A stretch of 64,000 nt of DNA. Source: Collimonas antrihumi. GTDB lineage: Bacteria > Pseudomonadota > Gammaproteobacteria > Burkholderiales > Burkholderiaceae_D. Shown here piece after piece: positions 1-9,006 of the stretch. The notes under the pieces are model-generated. The model saw only the letters and a list, made by a program, of their open reading frames with translations. It did not search any database and was not told the origin of the DNA. The stretch covers positions 1 through 64,000 of the forward strand of contig NZ_JAGQED010000020.1 of NCBI RefSeq assembly GCF_018304965.1. Direction: 5' to 3'. Positions within the stretch are counted from its first letter, which is position 1; each line of letters begins with the position of its first letter. Made by a program: the position numbers and the translations under genes.

Positions 1-1
1 G

Positions 2-85
2 AAGATGCCACAGCGAACATGGAAGCTGGCAGCCAACCAATTCGCCATCATGTTCGGCGAACGCTTTACCAACGCAATTGACTAA
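2..85 (+). CDS. C-terminal end of a probable IS256/Mutator-type transposase (cut by window edge)
   Basis: An open frame enters from the left edge and stops at TAA 83-85. Its last 27 residues include WKLAANQFAIMFGERF. That pattern (Trp-Lys, Asn-Gln-Phe-Ala, Phe, Glu-Arg-Phe) resembles the end of IS256/Mutator-family transposases. Only the tail is visible, so the catalytic DDE region cannot be checked and family assignment rests on one short motif. It suggests the left part of the window is mobile or rearranged DNA. Confidence 0.45.
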   Translation, partial: KMPQRTWKLAANQFAIMFGERFTNAID

Positions 86-1028
86 CTATGAAATTCTGAT
101 CCCGCACACAGAATTCCTGACAGGTCCTTTCCCCCCGGCCTCATGTAATACCGGGACGGGATCCAGGCAGGACCGTCCTTGGTGGCCTGCCTGCAATAAT
201 TTTCCAACATATGGTCCGCTGCGGGACTGATGTCTCTCGGACGTTCGCTTCTTATCGGAACAGCCCGGCTCTTACTGAAGTCTTCGATGATTCGCGACGT
301 CGGCATCCCGACACACTAAACACCTTCGCTCTCCCGGATTCAATTTTTGATGGCTTTGTGGCCCGTCATCGACATCTTCGCCGTGCCGTTCTCCTACAGT
401 GTAATGGGCGAAATGTCACCGACTCGAGACGGTGCTCTGATTCTAACCTGAGTCATAGTAAGCGTCCGAGAATTCCGTCTGCTTCGTAGCGTCGTCGCTG
501 TGCAACCAGTATCCACTGATACCAACGCGGGGAGCAACAATGACAGGACAGACCAACGAAAGTGGTGCAGTACATGAATTTGTGGGCACAATTCATTTCG
601 CACCCAATTCAATCATGCGGACATCGGATCACGTCGTACAGACGTTACTGGGAAGACGCTTACTGTCCAAGGAACGGATCGCACGCAGAGCATCCTGCTA
701 CCAGACCAGCTCGCAGATTGCGTCAGTGAAGATAATCCGGTCGTTTCGTCAGCAAAGTCATCTTTTTTTTTTGATGATGTCGCCATAGCGATTTACCCCA
801 TTAACAACTAGACGTCCCACAACAAGCCCGCGACCCAACTTTGCTTTACGTTTCGTGTCGCATCCAAGCCACCAGGCACACGGACGATCTCCGTGTTTTG
901 CGCCTGATAGACATCCGTCGCTTATCTCCAACATCCTCGTTTATCGCGCAACCGTTTTGGCGCGGTATGCGAATACATGATTGCTAATTGCCTAAAAGAT
1001 CATATTTTCTTGGCCATAAAAATTCTCG
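86..1028. other. Gene-free stretch
   Basis: About 940 bases have no convincing coding region. The short open frames on both strands lack ribosome-binding sites and recognisable protein content. An 8-bp inverted repeat (CAGGCAGG 164-171, CCTGCCTG 186-193, 14-nt loop) is visible but is not followed by a T-run. The stretch could be the flank of the insertion sequence or decayed coding DNA. Confidence 0.5.
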
Positions 1029-1056
1029 TTGACAAATTCGGAGGTGAGTATAAGAT
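1029..1056 (+). promoter_or_regulatory. Putative sigma-70 promoter of the OPT/peptidase operon
   Basis: A perfect -35 hexamer TTGACA (1029-1034) is followed after 16 nt by TAAGAT (1051-1056, 4 of 6 to consensus). It lies about 75 bases ahead of the OPT transporter start at 1130, which has an AGGAGAAG ribosome-binding site. It is the only strong promoter-like sequence seen before the co-directional set running to the porin. Confidence 0.45.
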
Positions 1057-1129
1057 GTCCCTTATTCAGGAACGTTGTTCCTCATATCGGTACACAGAGA
1101 CCGGGATTATCAAATAATTAGGAGAAGTC

Positions 1130-2749
1130 ATGTCTTCAGTTCGTCAGACGCCGGTCGCACCGATGTCTTCAGTCACGCAAGCGCACCCGCGCGTGCTCGA
1201 GCCTTTGATGCTCGTGGTTCTTATCGTTGTATCCATCATTGGCTCGGTTGTCGGGATCCAGTTGATTGTTACGCTGGGAATCTCTGCCAACACCTCGATC
1301 ATTGGTGCATTGATCGCCATCGTCATTTCTCGTATTCCCGTCTCGCTACTCAAGCGGTTTCGGTCGGTGCATCGCCAGAATCTCGTTCAAACGGCCATTT
1401 CCTCCGCCACTTTCGGTGCTGCGAACAGCTTGTTCATCCCGATCGGCGTTCCATTTGCGATGGGGCGTCCGGAATTGATCATGCCGATGCTGATCGGCGC
1501 GACGCTAGCGATGTTCGTGGATGGCCTGATGCTTTATCGAATGTTTGATTCGAAGGTCTTTCCAGCCAGCGGAACCTGGCCAGCCGGCGTCGCGACAGCA
1601 GAATCGATCATTGCCGGCGACCAGGGCGGCAAAAAAGCAATGATGCTTGGCTTGGGTGTGTTGGGCGGCGTACTGGGATCCATGGCTGGGATACCGATGT
1701 CGGCGCTAGGCGTGGCTTTCATTGGCAACATGTGGGCGCTGACGATGTTTGGAGTCGGCCTCTTATCCCGTGGCTACGCTACGCCTTTGCTCGGGGTGGA
1801 TATCAATAAGCTGTTTATCCCGCATGGTTTCATGATCGGCGCGGGAATAGTGGCCTTGGTGCAGGTAACAGTATTGGTACTGAAAAGCAGGAGCAAGAAT
1901 GCGGCCGCAGAAGAGTCGTTTACTGTCTCCGATCGCAGATTCGTCAATGTGTTGGGCCAGGGGTTTGTCGCGTATCTGTTGGTGGCGCTCATAGCCGCCT
2001 TGCTCGCCGGACTCACCACTCACATGACACTGCCGATGCTTTTGGGATTTCTGCTGTTTGCAGCATTTGCAGCCTACATCCACGAATTGATTGTTGGTAT
2101 CGCGGCGATGCACTCCGGCTGGTTTCCTGCTTTTGCTGTTGCGCTCATCACCCTGGTCGTCGGTATCCTGGTGGGCTTTCCGCCCACAGCCCTGGCCATT
2201 TTGGTTGGATTGAGTGCGTCAACCGGACCGGCCTTTGCCGACATGGGTTATGACCTGAAGACCGGCTACATTCTGCGCGGCGAGGGTAAGGATCGCGAGT
2301 TGGAACTGGAAGGACGACGTCAACAACTGATTGCCGGGATGATTGGCTTCGCCGTTTCGGCCACATGCGTCTGGCTTGTCCATGACAATTTTTTCGCGCG
2401 CAATCTGTTCCCACCGGTCGACAAGGTGTATGCAGCGACGATTGCAGCAGGGGTCTCGAAAGATATCGCCATGAATCTCCTGATTTGGGCTATTCCAGGC
2501 GCTCTGCTTCAATGGATCGGCGGGACAAAGCGCCAACTTGGCGTACTGATGGCAACCGGCTTGTTGATTAATGCCCCCGCCGCTGGCTGGGCGGTGTTGG
2601 CCGGATTGCTGGTGCGTTTCTTCATCGTCCGCAAATACAAGGAAGCCGGCCAGACTGCCTGCAGCACCATGGCTGCCGGATTCATTGCCGGCGATGCGCT
2701 CTTCAGCTTCTTCAAGCCGATCTTTAGCGGCAACTTCATTAGCAAGTAA
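1130..2749 (+). CDS. OPT/YSL-family oligopeptide transporter
   Basis: Polytopic inner-membrane protein of 539 residues made almost entirely of hydrophobic segments, consistent with a dozen or more helices. Around residues 145-170 it has FPASGTWPAG followed by a GDQGGKK loop. Near 220 it has LFIPHGFMIGAG. Both resemble the conserved helices of bacterial OPT transporters, which import small peptides or metal chelates by proton symport. The ATG at 1130 follows AGGAGAAG. It is the first gene of a set containing a PLP enzyme, dipeptidase E, a DUF1177 protein and a porin, so peptides are a more likely substrate than metal chelates. Substrate specificity cannot be read from the sequence. Confidence 0.75.
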   Translation: MSSVRQTPVAPMSSVTQAHPRVLEPLMLVVLIVVSIIGSVVGIQLIVTLGISANTSIIGALIAIVISRIPVSLLKRFRSVHRQNLVQTAISSATFGAANSLFIPIGVPFAMGRPELIMPMLIGATLAMFVDGLMLYRMFDSKVFPASGTWPAGVATAESIIAGDQGGKKAMMLGLGVLGGVLGSMAGIPMSALGVAFIGNMWALTMFGVGLLSRGYATPLLGVDINKLFIPHGFMIGAGIVALVQVTVLVLKSRSKNAAAEESFTVSDRRFVNVLGQGFVAYLLVALIAALLAGLTTHMTLPMLLGFLLFAAFAAYIHELIVGIAAMHSGWFPAFAVALITLVVGILVGFPPTALAILVGLSASTGPAFADMGYDLKTGYILRGEGKDRELELEGRRQQLIAGMIGFAVSATCVWLVHDNFFARNLFPPVDKVYAATIAAGVSKDIAMNLLIWAIPGALLQWIGGTKRQLGVLMATGLLINAPAAGWAVLAGLLVRFFIVRKYKEAGQTACSTMAAGFIAGDALFSFFKPIFSGNFISK

Positions 2750-2821
2750 TTCGGCCATCACAGTCACCGCATTCAGTTTGTGGTGATTGTGCTTGCACAA
2801 CCTTATCTGGAGTAACGTAGC

Positions 2822-4003
2822 ATGAACCTCGATACCATCAGGGAAGATCTTTGCCTTGATTCCGGCATTGTCTACCTTGACAACGCTGCCGCTTCAGTGA
2901 TGCCGCGCCAAGTGTTAAAAGCCGTGACCGGCTATCTGGAACGTACCGCCACGGTTGGCCCCTATCTGCCATCGTTTCGACGCGAAACCTACGCAAAACT
3001 GGAAACGATCCGCGCTTCTACCGCCGCTTTCATCGGTGCGACGACAGAGGAAATTGCATTCAACAAGAATGGATCGGAAGGCATCAGTCTGGTTGCGCAA
3101 GGCATCGACTGGCAGGAGGGCGACGAAGTCATCATCACTGATTTCGAAATGCTGAGCAACCTCACGCCGTGGCTGTTACTGCAGCAAGCGGGTCGGATCC
3201 TGGTCCGCACGGTGGTCTCCAACGCGCAAGGCTTGCTCGACCTGGAGGCATTGGCAGCCCTGATTACTCCCCGTACCCGGCTGATCTCGATCACCCATTT
3301 GCCGAATGCGACCGGCGCCGTGCAGCCGATCGCCGCCGTGTGCAAGCTGGCGCAGGAACGCGGCATCATGACCTTGATCAACGCCGCACAAAGCTTGGGC
3401 CTGATCCCGATCGATGTACGTGAACTGCGTTGCGATTTCCTGGTGGCATGCGGTCGCAAGGCACTGCGTGGGCCGGAAGGGACGGGCGTCCTGTATGTCC
3501 GCGCCGCACTGATTCCGACGCTTACTCCGGCACTGGTAGGGTGGTGGAACAGCAGCTTCGATCCGGAGCAAAATACGTTTGCGTTGCCGCTAACAGGCAA
3601 ACGTTTTGAGGCAGGCTGCCCGATTGTGCCGTCAGTCATCGGTCTGGGTGCAGCGATCGACTATGCCAATCAGATTGGTGTCGACAACATTGCCCGTCGT
3701 GTGGCGCAACTGACTGCTTACACGATCGAGCGATTGCTGAGCATTCCTGGCGCGCAAATTTACGGCCCTGAGTCAATTCAGGATCGCATGCTGATTATCC
3801 CGTTCAATATAGACGGTGTTGATGCCGACAAGATTGTTCAGCATCTGGATGCCCACGGCGTCATCATCGAAGCCGGACATTTCATGGCAACGCCGATCAT
3901 GAACCGTCACCAGATCAACAAAATGGCACGCATCTCGCCCCATTACTTCAATACCGAAGCGGAAATTGACAGTGCCATCGCGTTGATTAGAGAACTGCTC
4001 TGA
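2822..4003 (+). CDS. Class-V aminotransferase-fold PLP enzyme (cysteine-desulfurase/epimerase-like)
   Basis: Cytosolic fold-type-I PLP enzyme of 393 residues. The N-terminal YLDNAAAS motif and the cofactor lysine K213 in GRKALRGPEGTG are typical of the class-V family (cysteine desulfurases, isopenicillin-N-epimerase-like enzymes). Two family positions differ from the usual pattern. The aspartate that contacts the PLP ring nitrogen (normally in a VDGAQ-type motif) is Asn187 in LINAAQS, and the residue before the lysine is Arg rather than His. The start at 2822 has GGAG nine bases upstream. Its place between a peptide transporter and a dipeptidase suggests it acts on an amino acid released from a peptide. 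The reaction is not assignable. Confidence 0.7.
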   Translation: MNLDTIREDLCLDSGIVYLDNAAASVMPRQVLKAVTGYLERTATVGPYLPSFRRETYAKLETIRASTAAFIGATTEEIAFNKNGSEGISLVAQGIDWQEGDEVIITDFEMLSNLTPWLLLQQAGRILVRTVVSNAQGLLDLEALAALITPRTRLISITHLPNATGAVQPIAAVCKLAQERGIMTLINAAQSLGLIPIDVRELRCDFLVACGRKALRGPEGTGVLYVRAALIPTLTPALVGWWNSSFDPEQNTFALPLTGKRFEAGCPIVPSVIGLGAAIDYANQIGVDNIARRVAQLTAYTIERLLSIPGAQIYGPESIQDRMLIIPFNIDGVDADKIVQHLDAHGVIIEAGHFMATPIMNRHQINKMARISPHYFNTEAEIDSAIALIRELL

Positions 4004-4075
4004 GTCACAGATAAATGCATCGTTAGTGCTTCTTACTTACATCTTGCCACACCATTTTCACCGGAAACTACGACC

Positions 4076-4780
4076 ATGAAACTATTACTACTTTCGAATT
4101 CGCGCAACCCTGACGGTACCTATTTGCAGCACGCGCTAGGCGCATTTGAAAAAATCAGCGAACAGCGCAAACGCGCAGTCTTTATTCCCTACGCGGGCGT
4201 GACAATTAGCTGGGACGACTACTTGAACAACGTCCGGCAGGCATTGGCGCCAGTTGGCATCCATGTCGACGGTGTGCACCAGTCCGATGATCCGATAGCT
4301 GCCATACAGGGTGCCGACCTGATCCTGGGCGGCGGCGGCAATACCTGGCGTCTGCTGCAACTTGTGCGTCAGAACGGGTTGCTCGAAGCGATCCAGGCCA
4401 AGGTCGCTGCCGATACGCCATACATCGGCTGGAGCGCCGGCTCCAACCTGGCTTGTCCGACGATACGCACCACCAACGACATGCCGATCATCGATCCAAA
4501 AGGTTTTGATGCACTGAATCTGGTGCCGTTTCAGATCAACGCGCATTACAACAACGAACTGCCCGCAGGCCATCAAGGTGAAACGCGCTCGCAGCGTATC
4601 GCAGAATTTACGCGGATCAATCCGGATATGCCGGTACTCGGCCTGCCTGAAGGTGACTGGCTGGAGATTAACGGCCAGCAGGCGACGTTATGCGGCCCCA
4701 AGCCGGCGATTCTGTTCAAAGAGGGTGCCGAGCCGCGGGAAATCAACGCTGGCGATATTTCCTTTTTGATGGCCAGGTAA
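4076..4780 (+). CDS. pepE: Peptidase E (alpha-aspartyl dipeptidase, family S51)
   Basis: Cytosolic serine peptidase of 234 residues that cleaves N-terminal aspartyl dipeptides. The catalytic residues fall at the positions known from E. coli PepE: Ser120 in GWSAGSN, Asp135 in TNDMP and His157 in INAHYNNE. GGGGNTW near residue 85 is another family hallmark, and the length is normal. It lies 72 bases after the PLP enzyme and 70 before the DUF1177 gene, on the same strand, consistent with one operon. With the upstream OPT transporter it gives a simple import-and-cleave route for Asp-containing peptides. Confidence 0.9.
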   Translation: MKLLLLSNSRNPDGTYLQHALGAFEKISEQRKRAVFIPYAGVTISWDDYLNNVRQALAPVGIHVDGVHQSDDPIAAIQGADLILGGGGNTWRLLQLVRQNGLLEAIQAKVAADTPYIGWSAGSNLACPTIRTTNDMPIIDPKGFDALNLVPFQINAHYNNELPAGHQGETRSQRIAEFTRINPDMPVLGLPEGDWLEINGQQATLCGPKPAILFKEGAEPREINAGDISFLMAR

Positions 4781-4850
4781 GGATCGCCAGAGCGATTAAC
4801 GATGACTGCCACACTAAATTGAGTTGTGAGCTGAAAGTAAGAGAAATCAA

Positions 4851-5804
4851 ATGACAATGAAACAAACACTGGATATATACGAACTCCTTGATAGCGCGAC
4901 CGTCGACGGCAATGCAATCAAGGAAATGTTTGCCCGGTTCGTCGCGCAAGGTGTAAAGGTCACCGTGACCACGGTAACCAATGAGGGCGATGCGAACGGG
5001 ACGACTGATTTCATCCGGATCCTCATCCCGGGTCGCAACGGCGCTACCGCCGGCGGCACTGCGCCGACCATCGGTATCATCGGTCGTTGCGGCGCGATCG
5101 GTGCGCGACCCAACCGGATCGGCCTGGTATCTGACGCCGACGGTGTGTTGACCGCGCTTGTCTGTGCACTGAAGTTAGCCCAGATGACGGCAAAGGGCGA
5201 CGCTATCGAAGGCGATGTGCTGGTGACCACGCATCTGTCGCTTGACGCATCGATCACACCACGTAAGCCGGTCGATTTCATGGGGATGCCGGTTTCTTCA
5301 GAGCTGATGAACCATTATCAGGTCGATCCCGCGATGGATGCGATCCTGTCGTTCGATACTAGCCGCGGCAATCGCATCGTCAAACAGCGTGGCTATGCGA
5401 TCTCGCCGACCATCAAAGAAGGTTACATCTTACGTGTCAGTAATGATTTGGTATCACTGATGGAAGCGGCTTCAGGCCAGCCTGCAGTGACCTTCCCGAT
5501 CACGATGCAAGACATCACCCCGTACGATAACGGCCTCTATCATTTCAACAGCATCATGCAACCCTGCGTCGCAACTACTGCGCCGGTAGTCGGTGTGGCG
5601 CTGATCGCGCAAGCAGTGGTAGCCGGCAGCGACAGCGGCGCCAGTCAGGAACTCGATATCGCGGCTGCCGCCAAGTTCGGCGTTGAAGTGGCTAAGCAAT
5701 TTACGTGGGGGCGGTGTGAATTTCATTCGGCCACCGAGTTCGCGCAGATGCAGAAGATGTACGGTTCCATGACGGTTCTTCAAACCAATGGTAATCCGGC
5801 GTGA
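4851..5804 (+). CDS. DUF1177-family protein
   Basis: Protein of 317 residues without signal peptide or membrane segment. It matches the uncharacterised DUF1177 family as recalled, with GGTAPTIGIIGRCGAIGARP near residues 67-87 followed by a long alternating alpha/beta region. The Gly-rich stretches and several conserved Asp/His residues (TTHLSLDAS, DFMGMPV) suggest a metal- or nucleophile-assisted hydrolase fold, but that is inference. DUF1177 genes often travel with OPT transporters and peptidases, as here. ATG 4851 is taken; ATG 4857 is a possible alternative. Confidence 0.75.
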   Translation: MTMKQTLDIYELLDSATVDGNAIKEMFARFVAQGVKVTVTTVTNEGDANGTTDFIRILIPGRNGATAGGTAPTIGIIGRCGAIGARPNRIGLVSDADGVLTALVCALKLAQMTAKGDAIEGDVLVTTHLSLDASITPRKPVDFMGMPVSSELMNHYQVDPAMDAILSFDTSRGNRIVKQRGYAISPTIKEGYILRVSNDLVSLMEAASGQPAVTFPITMQDITPYDNGLYHFNSIMQPCVATTAPVVGVALIAQAVVAGSDSGASQELDIAAAAKFGVEVAKQFTWGRCEFHSATEFAQMQKMYGSMTVLQTNGNPA

Positions 5805-5871
5805 GTGCATGCAAACCAGAATGACAATCGGAAATGCATTTCCCGATAAAACTTACTTTAATGAGGATCAA

Positions 5872-7029
5872 ATGAAACGAAAATTGCTTGCGCTGACCGC
5901 AATTGGCATGTCCTTTGCGCCGTTAGCCGCTTCGGCTCAACAACAATCCAGCGTCACACTGTATGGTGTGATCGACTCCGCGGTCACGTATCAAACTAAC
6001 GCAAATCGGGCTGGCAATAGCGTGGTCGGACTTCAGCAAGGCGGTGAAGGTTTTCTGTCAGGTAGTCGCCTCGGCTTCAAAGGCGAGGAAGCACTTGGCG
6101 GTGACCTGAAGGCGGGTTTTGTGTTGGAAAACGGCTTTGTAGTCGACACTGGTGGTCTTGATCAGCAAAAGCAATTGTTTGGCCGTCAAGCGTTTGTGAA
6201 AGTAGGCAACAAGTACGGCGAGCTGGCGTTGGGACGGCAGTATACAACCGCGAACACGATGGCCTATTATGTCGATCCGCTAGGTGTCGGCGCTGCACCA
6301 TCGAATTCATGGTTTGTCTATCTGACCGGCCAGCGCTACGACAATGCCTTGTCGTACACAGGGAATTTCGGCCGGCTAAACGTGATTGCCGAATATGCTT
6401 TTGGGGAAGTTGCCGGTCATGGAAGCCAACGGTCCTCTATGTCTGTTGGGATGAAATATGACGCGGGGCCGATTGTCGCTATCGGTGATCTTCAGCAAAC
6501 GCATGATTCGCAGAGTCGAGCTGCCCGTATCTACATGACGGGATTGAAATCGTCGCTTGGCAATGCCAATCTCTTCCTCAATTATATTCACAGCGACCGC
6601 GACGCGGGATTCGACTCGACTAATGGCGGTATCGATACTTCCTCAATTACGAGTATGTCGACGCCAGTCACCAGTAGTTCTGCCGCAGCCATCAATTCAG
6701 TATTCGCATCTAGCCGGAAAGATGATTTTGTGGCAGCAGGTGCGACGTATGCAGTTTCCCCTGCTGTCTTGCTGACCGCTGCGGCAATGGGAAACCGAAC
6801 CAGCGCGCAGAATTTCTCAGGTACGCGCTGGACCACTTATGCTGTTGCGGATTATGCGTTTAGCAAACGTACTGACGTGTATCTGGCTCTCGCCTATGAT
6901 CGCGTCTCCGGGGATTGGTCCGGCATGTTCGCTAACAGCACCTTCAATTATGTTGGGGGAACCGGGCAGAAGCTGAACGGCAATAATTCACAGACATCGG
7001 CCATGCTAGGTGTGCGCCATCGGTTTTGA
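5872..7029 (+). CDS. Gram-negative porin (Porin_4 / OmpC-like, betaproteobacterial type)
   Basis: Outer-membrane trimeric beta-barrel porin of 385 residues. The N-terminus is a clear signal peptide (MKRKLLALTAIGMSF... ending ASA), then QSSVTLYGVIDSA, the standard first strand of betaproteobacterial porins. The C-terminus ends in LGVRHRF with the terminal Phe needed for Bam recognition. Strand-rich sequence with short turns fills the rest. ATG 5872 is chosen over upstream in-frame starts because it begins the signal peptide and has AGGA seven bases ahead. As last gene of the peptide cluster it may supply the outer-membrane entry route. Confidence 0.9.
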   Translation: MKRKLLALTAIGMSFAPLAASAQQQSSVTLYGVIDSAVTYQTNANRAGNSVVGLQQGGEGFLSGSRLGFKGEEALGGDLKAGFVLENGFVVDTGGLDQQKQLFGRQAFVKVGNKYGELALGRQYTTANTMAYYVDPLGVGAAPSNSWFVYLTGQRYDNALSYTGNFGRLNVIAEYAFGEVAGHGSQRSSMSVGMKYDAGPIVAIGDLQQTHDSQSRAARIYMTGLKSSLGNANLFLNYIHSDRDAGFDSTNGGIDTSSITSMSTPVTSSSAAAINSVFASSRKDDFVAAGATYAVSPAVLLTAAAMGNRTSAQNFSGTRWTTYAVADYAFSKRTDVYLALAYDRVSGDWSGMFANSTFNYVGGTGQKLNGNNSQTSAMLGVRHRF

Positions 7030-7214
7030 CAGTTGCAATTAAAGAGGCGCATATGGGACACGACCACGTTGAGCATCTTCCAGTCACTCAGTGAATATGG
7101 GGAACAAGTGGTCGATCCCAAAAGATGGTTAGCGCGGCATAGTCAAAGCGTATCGTTGACATCGTTGGAGGTAAGCAGATAGTATGTTCCATTTATAGGC
7201 ACGTCGTTCCGAAT

Positions 7215-8003
7215 ATGGGTACAGAATCTGGTGTGGCATCTGATAACGCGATAACGCTTAAAACGCTTGATAGCGCCTTGGCATTGCTTCGCTATTTTGA
7301 CAGTGAGCATCGTACATGGGGCGTGCGTGAGCTAGCAAAGGCCTCCAGTATGAGTCCATCGGTTGTCCAGCGGATGCTGGTCACGATGGTTCAACACGGA
7401 TTTTTAACGCAGCGCGGCAATTCCCGGCGCTACGCTCTTGGGATGGTGTTCTTCGAATATGCACAGATTGTGCGCGAAGGATTGCATCTGTCGGAGTTGA
7501 TTTCGCCGGTGATGCGTCAGATCGCAACACAAACCGGCGAAACGGTTTTTCTTACAGTGCTTGACGGACTCGAAGCCGTTTTCGTGGAAATCGCAGAGTC
7601 TCCACAGAGCATCAAGCACGCCATCAACGTTGGCACGCGTGTCCCTTTGCATGCGGGCGCATTCGCCAAGGTGATCATGGCTTTCCTGAGCGAAGAAGAT
7701 CAGGGGCGTATAGTTCTTCAGGGGGTAAAACGCTTTACCGAGTGGACCATTACCGATGCGAAGGCGTTAAGCAATGATCTAGCCGCCATCAAAGCTAAAG
7801 GGTGGAATTACTCAGTTGGCGAGTATGCTGAACATGTATTCGGCATCGCCGTTCCTGTCTTCGACAGTGACGGAAAGATTTTTGGGTCACTCTGTGTTTC
7901 TGGACCGGACTTCCGGATATCGGATCAAAAAGTGAGCGAGATCCTTTCCGAGCTGGAAGACAAAAAGGAACAGATCGAGCGCGCTATTCGGCAAGTTTAT
8001 TAG
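7215..8003 (+). CDS. IclR-family transcriptional regulator
   Basis: Regulator of 262 residues with an N-terminal winged helix-turn-helix (about 15-75; VRELAKASSMSPSVVQRML) and a C-terminal IclR ligand-binding domain (about 95-255), including the family patterns ETVFLTVLDG, GTRVPLHAGAFAKVIMAF and GIAVPVF...SLCVSGP. It follows the porin by about 185 bases on the same strand, and that gap can hold its own promoter. It is the obvious local candidate to control the OPT-pepE-DUF1177-porin genes, although no operator repeat was recognised. Confidence 0.88.
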   Translation: MGTESGVASDNAITLKTLDSALALLRYFDSEHRTWGVRELAKASSMSPSVVQRMLVTMVQHGFLTQRGNSRRYALGMVFFEYAQIVREGLHLSELISPVMRQIATQTGETVFLTVLDGLEAVFVEIAESPQSIKHAINVGTRVPLHAGAFAKVIMAFLSEEDQGRIVLQGVKRFTEWTITDAKALSNDLAAIKAKGWNYSVGEYAEHVFGIAVPVFDSDGKIFGSLCVSGPDFRISDQKVSEILSELEDKKEQIERAIRQVY

Positions 8004-8515
8004 CAGCGATTTGTCAGGCGTCACCTCGAAGAAGGGAATAGCTGTCTGGCGAATTTCATCCGTCCCTGACCGACTGACAGTATATGGGCACCGCAGGTCC
8101 CTGGTACACATGGTCAATGCCAGCGAATCATAGTTGAACCAGTCAACGACCGCCGGTGCTGATGGTCAACGTCGCCGGAATGCGCAGATAGACCTGATAA
8201 ACTTCTCGGTCATCAATGGCATACGCACGCGCCAATGATCGGATTGCATCGTCCACGGTATCGCAGCTCAGGTAATCGAAGTGTTCCTGTTTGCTTGGCC
8301 TTGGAGTGTCAATGTGCATGGCTTTTTGCGGGAAACGGCTTCGTTAGCCTAGTAACGCTCTTCCCAAAAAAATACCAAATATGGGTGGTAAATGTGCGTT
8401 TGTCGAAGATCGTACTCCGACCCAGATTAATCGTGAGTGAGCGTCTTAACATCCAAATATTAGGGGTTAAGTTGGGTTTGTCGAAGAAAGACAAAACGCA
8501 GTACATTGCGTGATG
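8004..8515. other. Gene-free stretch with an imperfect direct repeat
   Basis: About 510 bases after the IclR gene with no supported coding region; weak open frames on both strands lack ribosome-binding sites. The only structure seen is the duplicated ~35-bp element described separately at 8375-8487. Confidence 0.5.
8375..8487. repeat. Two imperfect 35-bp direct repeats, 78-bp period
   Basis: Copies at 8375-8409 and 8453-8487 both begin CCAAATAT and end with TTTGTCGAAGA. Over 35 aligned positions 28 are identical without gaps. The period is 78 bp, a multiple of three. On the minus strand both copies read through an open frame as related peptides (FFDKPNLTPNIW and IFDKRTFTTHIW), so this could be a decayed repeat protein or an intergenic repeat family. 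Confidence 0.6.
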
Positions 8516-8710
8516 TTATTTTCCGTCAATACGAAATTCGGCCGCGTTTTTGGCTTCATCAATAGCGAGCGCCTCAGTTCTGAGTGGCCGGTCGCCAATG
8601 CTACCAGTGCGTCCATCAGCAAGCCGATACCACCAAGTCCATTCGTCGCGCTTTGCCTCAGTTACATCCACGGAATAGTGAGCGCCATTGTGTTCGAAAT
8701 TTTGGGACAT
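8516..8710 (-). CDS. Small hypothetical protein (64 aa)
   Basis: Acidic 64-residue protein with a Trp-rich patch (DEWTWWYRLADGRTG) and no signal peptide or membrane segment. An AGGAG ribosome-binding site precedes the ATG at 8710. It begins nine bases after the end of the next upstream gene (8720-8941), so the two look co-transcribed. No function is recognised. Both proteins are of the small, single-domain type common in accessory DNA. Confidence 0.55.
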   Translation of the reverse strand: MSQNFEHNGAHYSVDVTEAKRDEWTWWYRLADGRTGSIGDRPLRTEALAIDEAKNAAEFRIDGK

Positions 8711-8719
8711 TGCTGTCTC

Positions 8720-8941
8720 CTAGAGTGCGCTTCTATTTTTCTCGGACTGATCTATAAACTCCTTGGCAAACTGCAGTGCTTCTGCATATGCCAGGTCTTC
8801 GCTGTTAGCTGCAATTTCTTGATGTTTGTGCCGTAGCACCCCTTCTATCGTCACGGACCACGCTATGCCACCATGCGGGATCCGATGCAAAAACTGAACT
8901 TTAATTTCCTTGCCTTTATATGCAATGTCTCCGTGCTCCAT
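8720..8941 (-). CDS. Small hypothetical protein (73 aa)
   Basis: Protein of 73 residues, soluble, with an N-terminal strand-rich half (YKGKEIKVQFLHRI, GGIAWSVTIEGVLR) and a C-terminal amphipathic helix (LAYAEALQFAKEFIDQ). AGGGG lies about ten bases ahead of the ATG. It is the first gene of a two-gene minus-strand unit with the 64-residue gene. Function unknown. Confidence 0.55.
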   Translation of the reverse strand: MEHGDIAYKGKEIKVQFLHRIPHGGIAWSVTIEGVLRHKHQEIAANSEDLAYAEALQFAKEFIDQSEKNRSAL

Positions 8942-9006
8942 GGTGTTAGCCCCTTTAGTGATGAATTGGCAATCCTATCATGATCGCCGCCTACCCACTC
9001 CAATGA

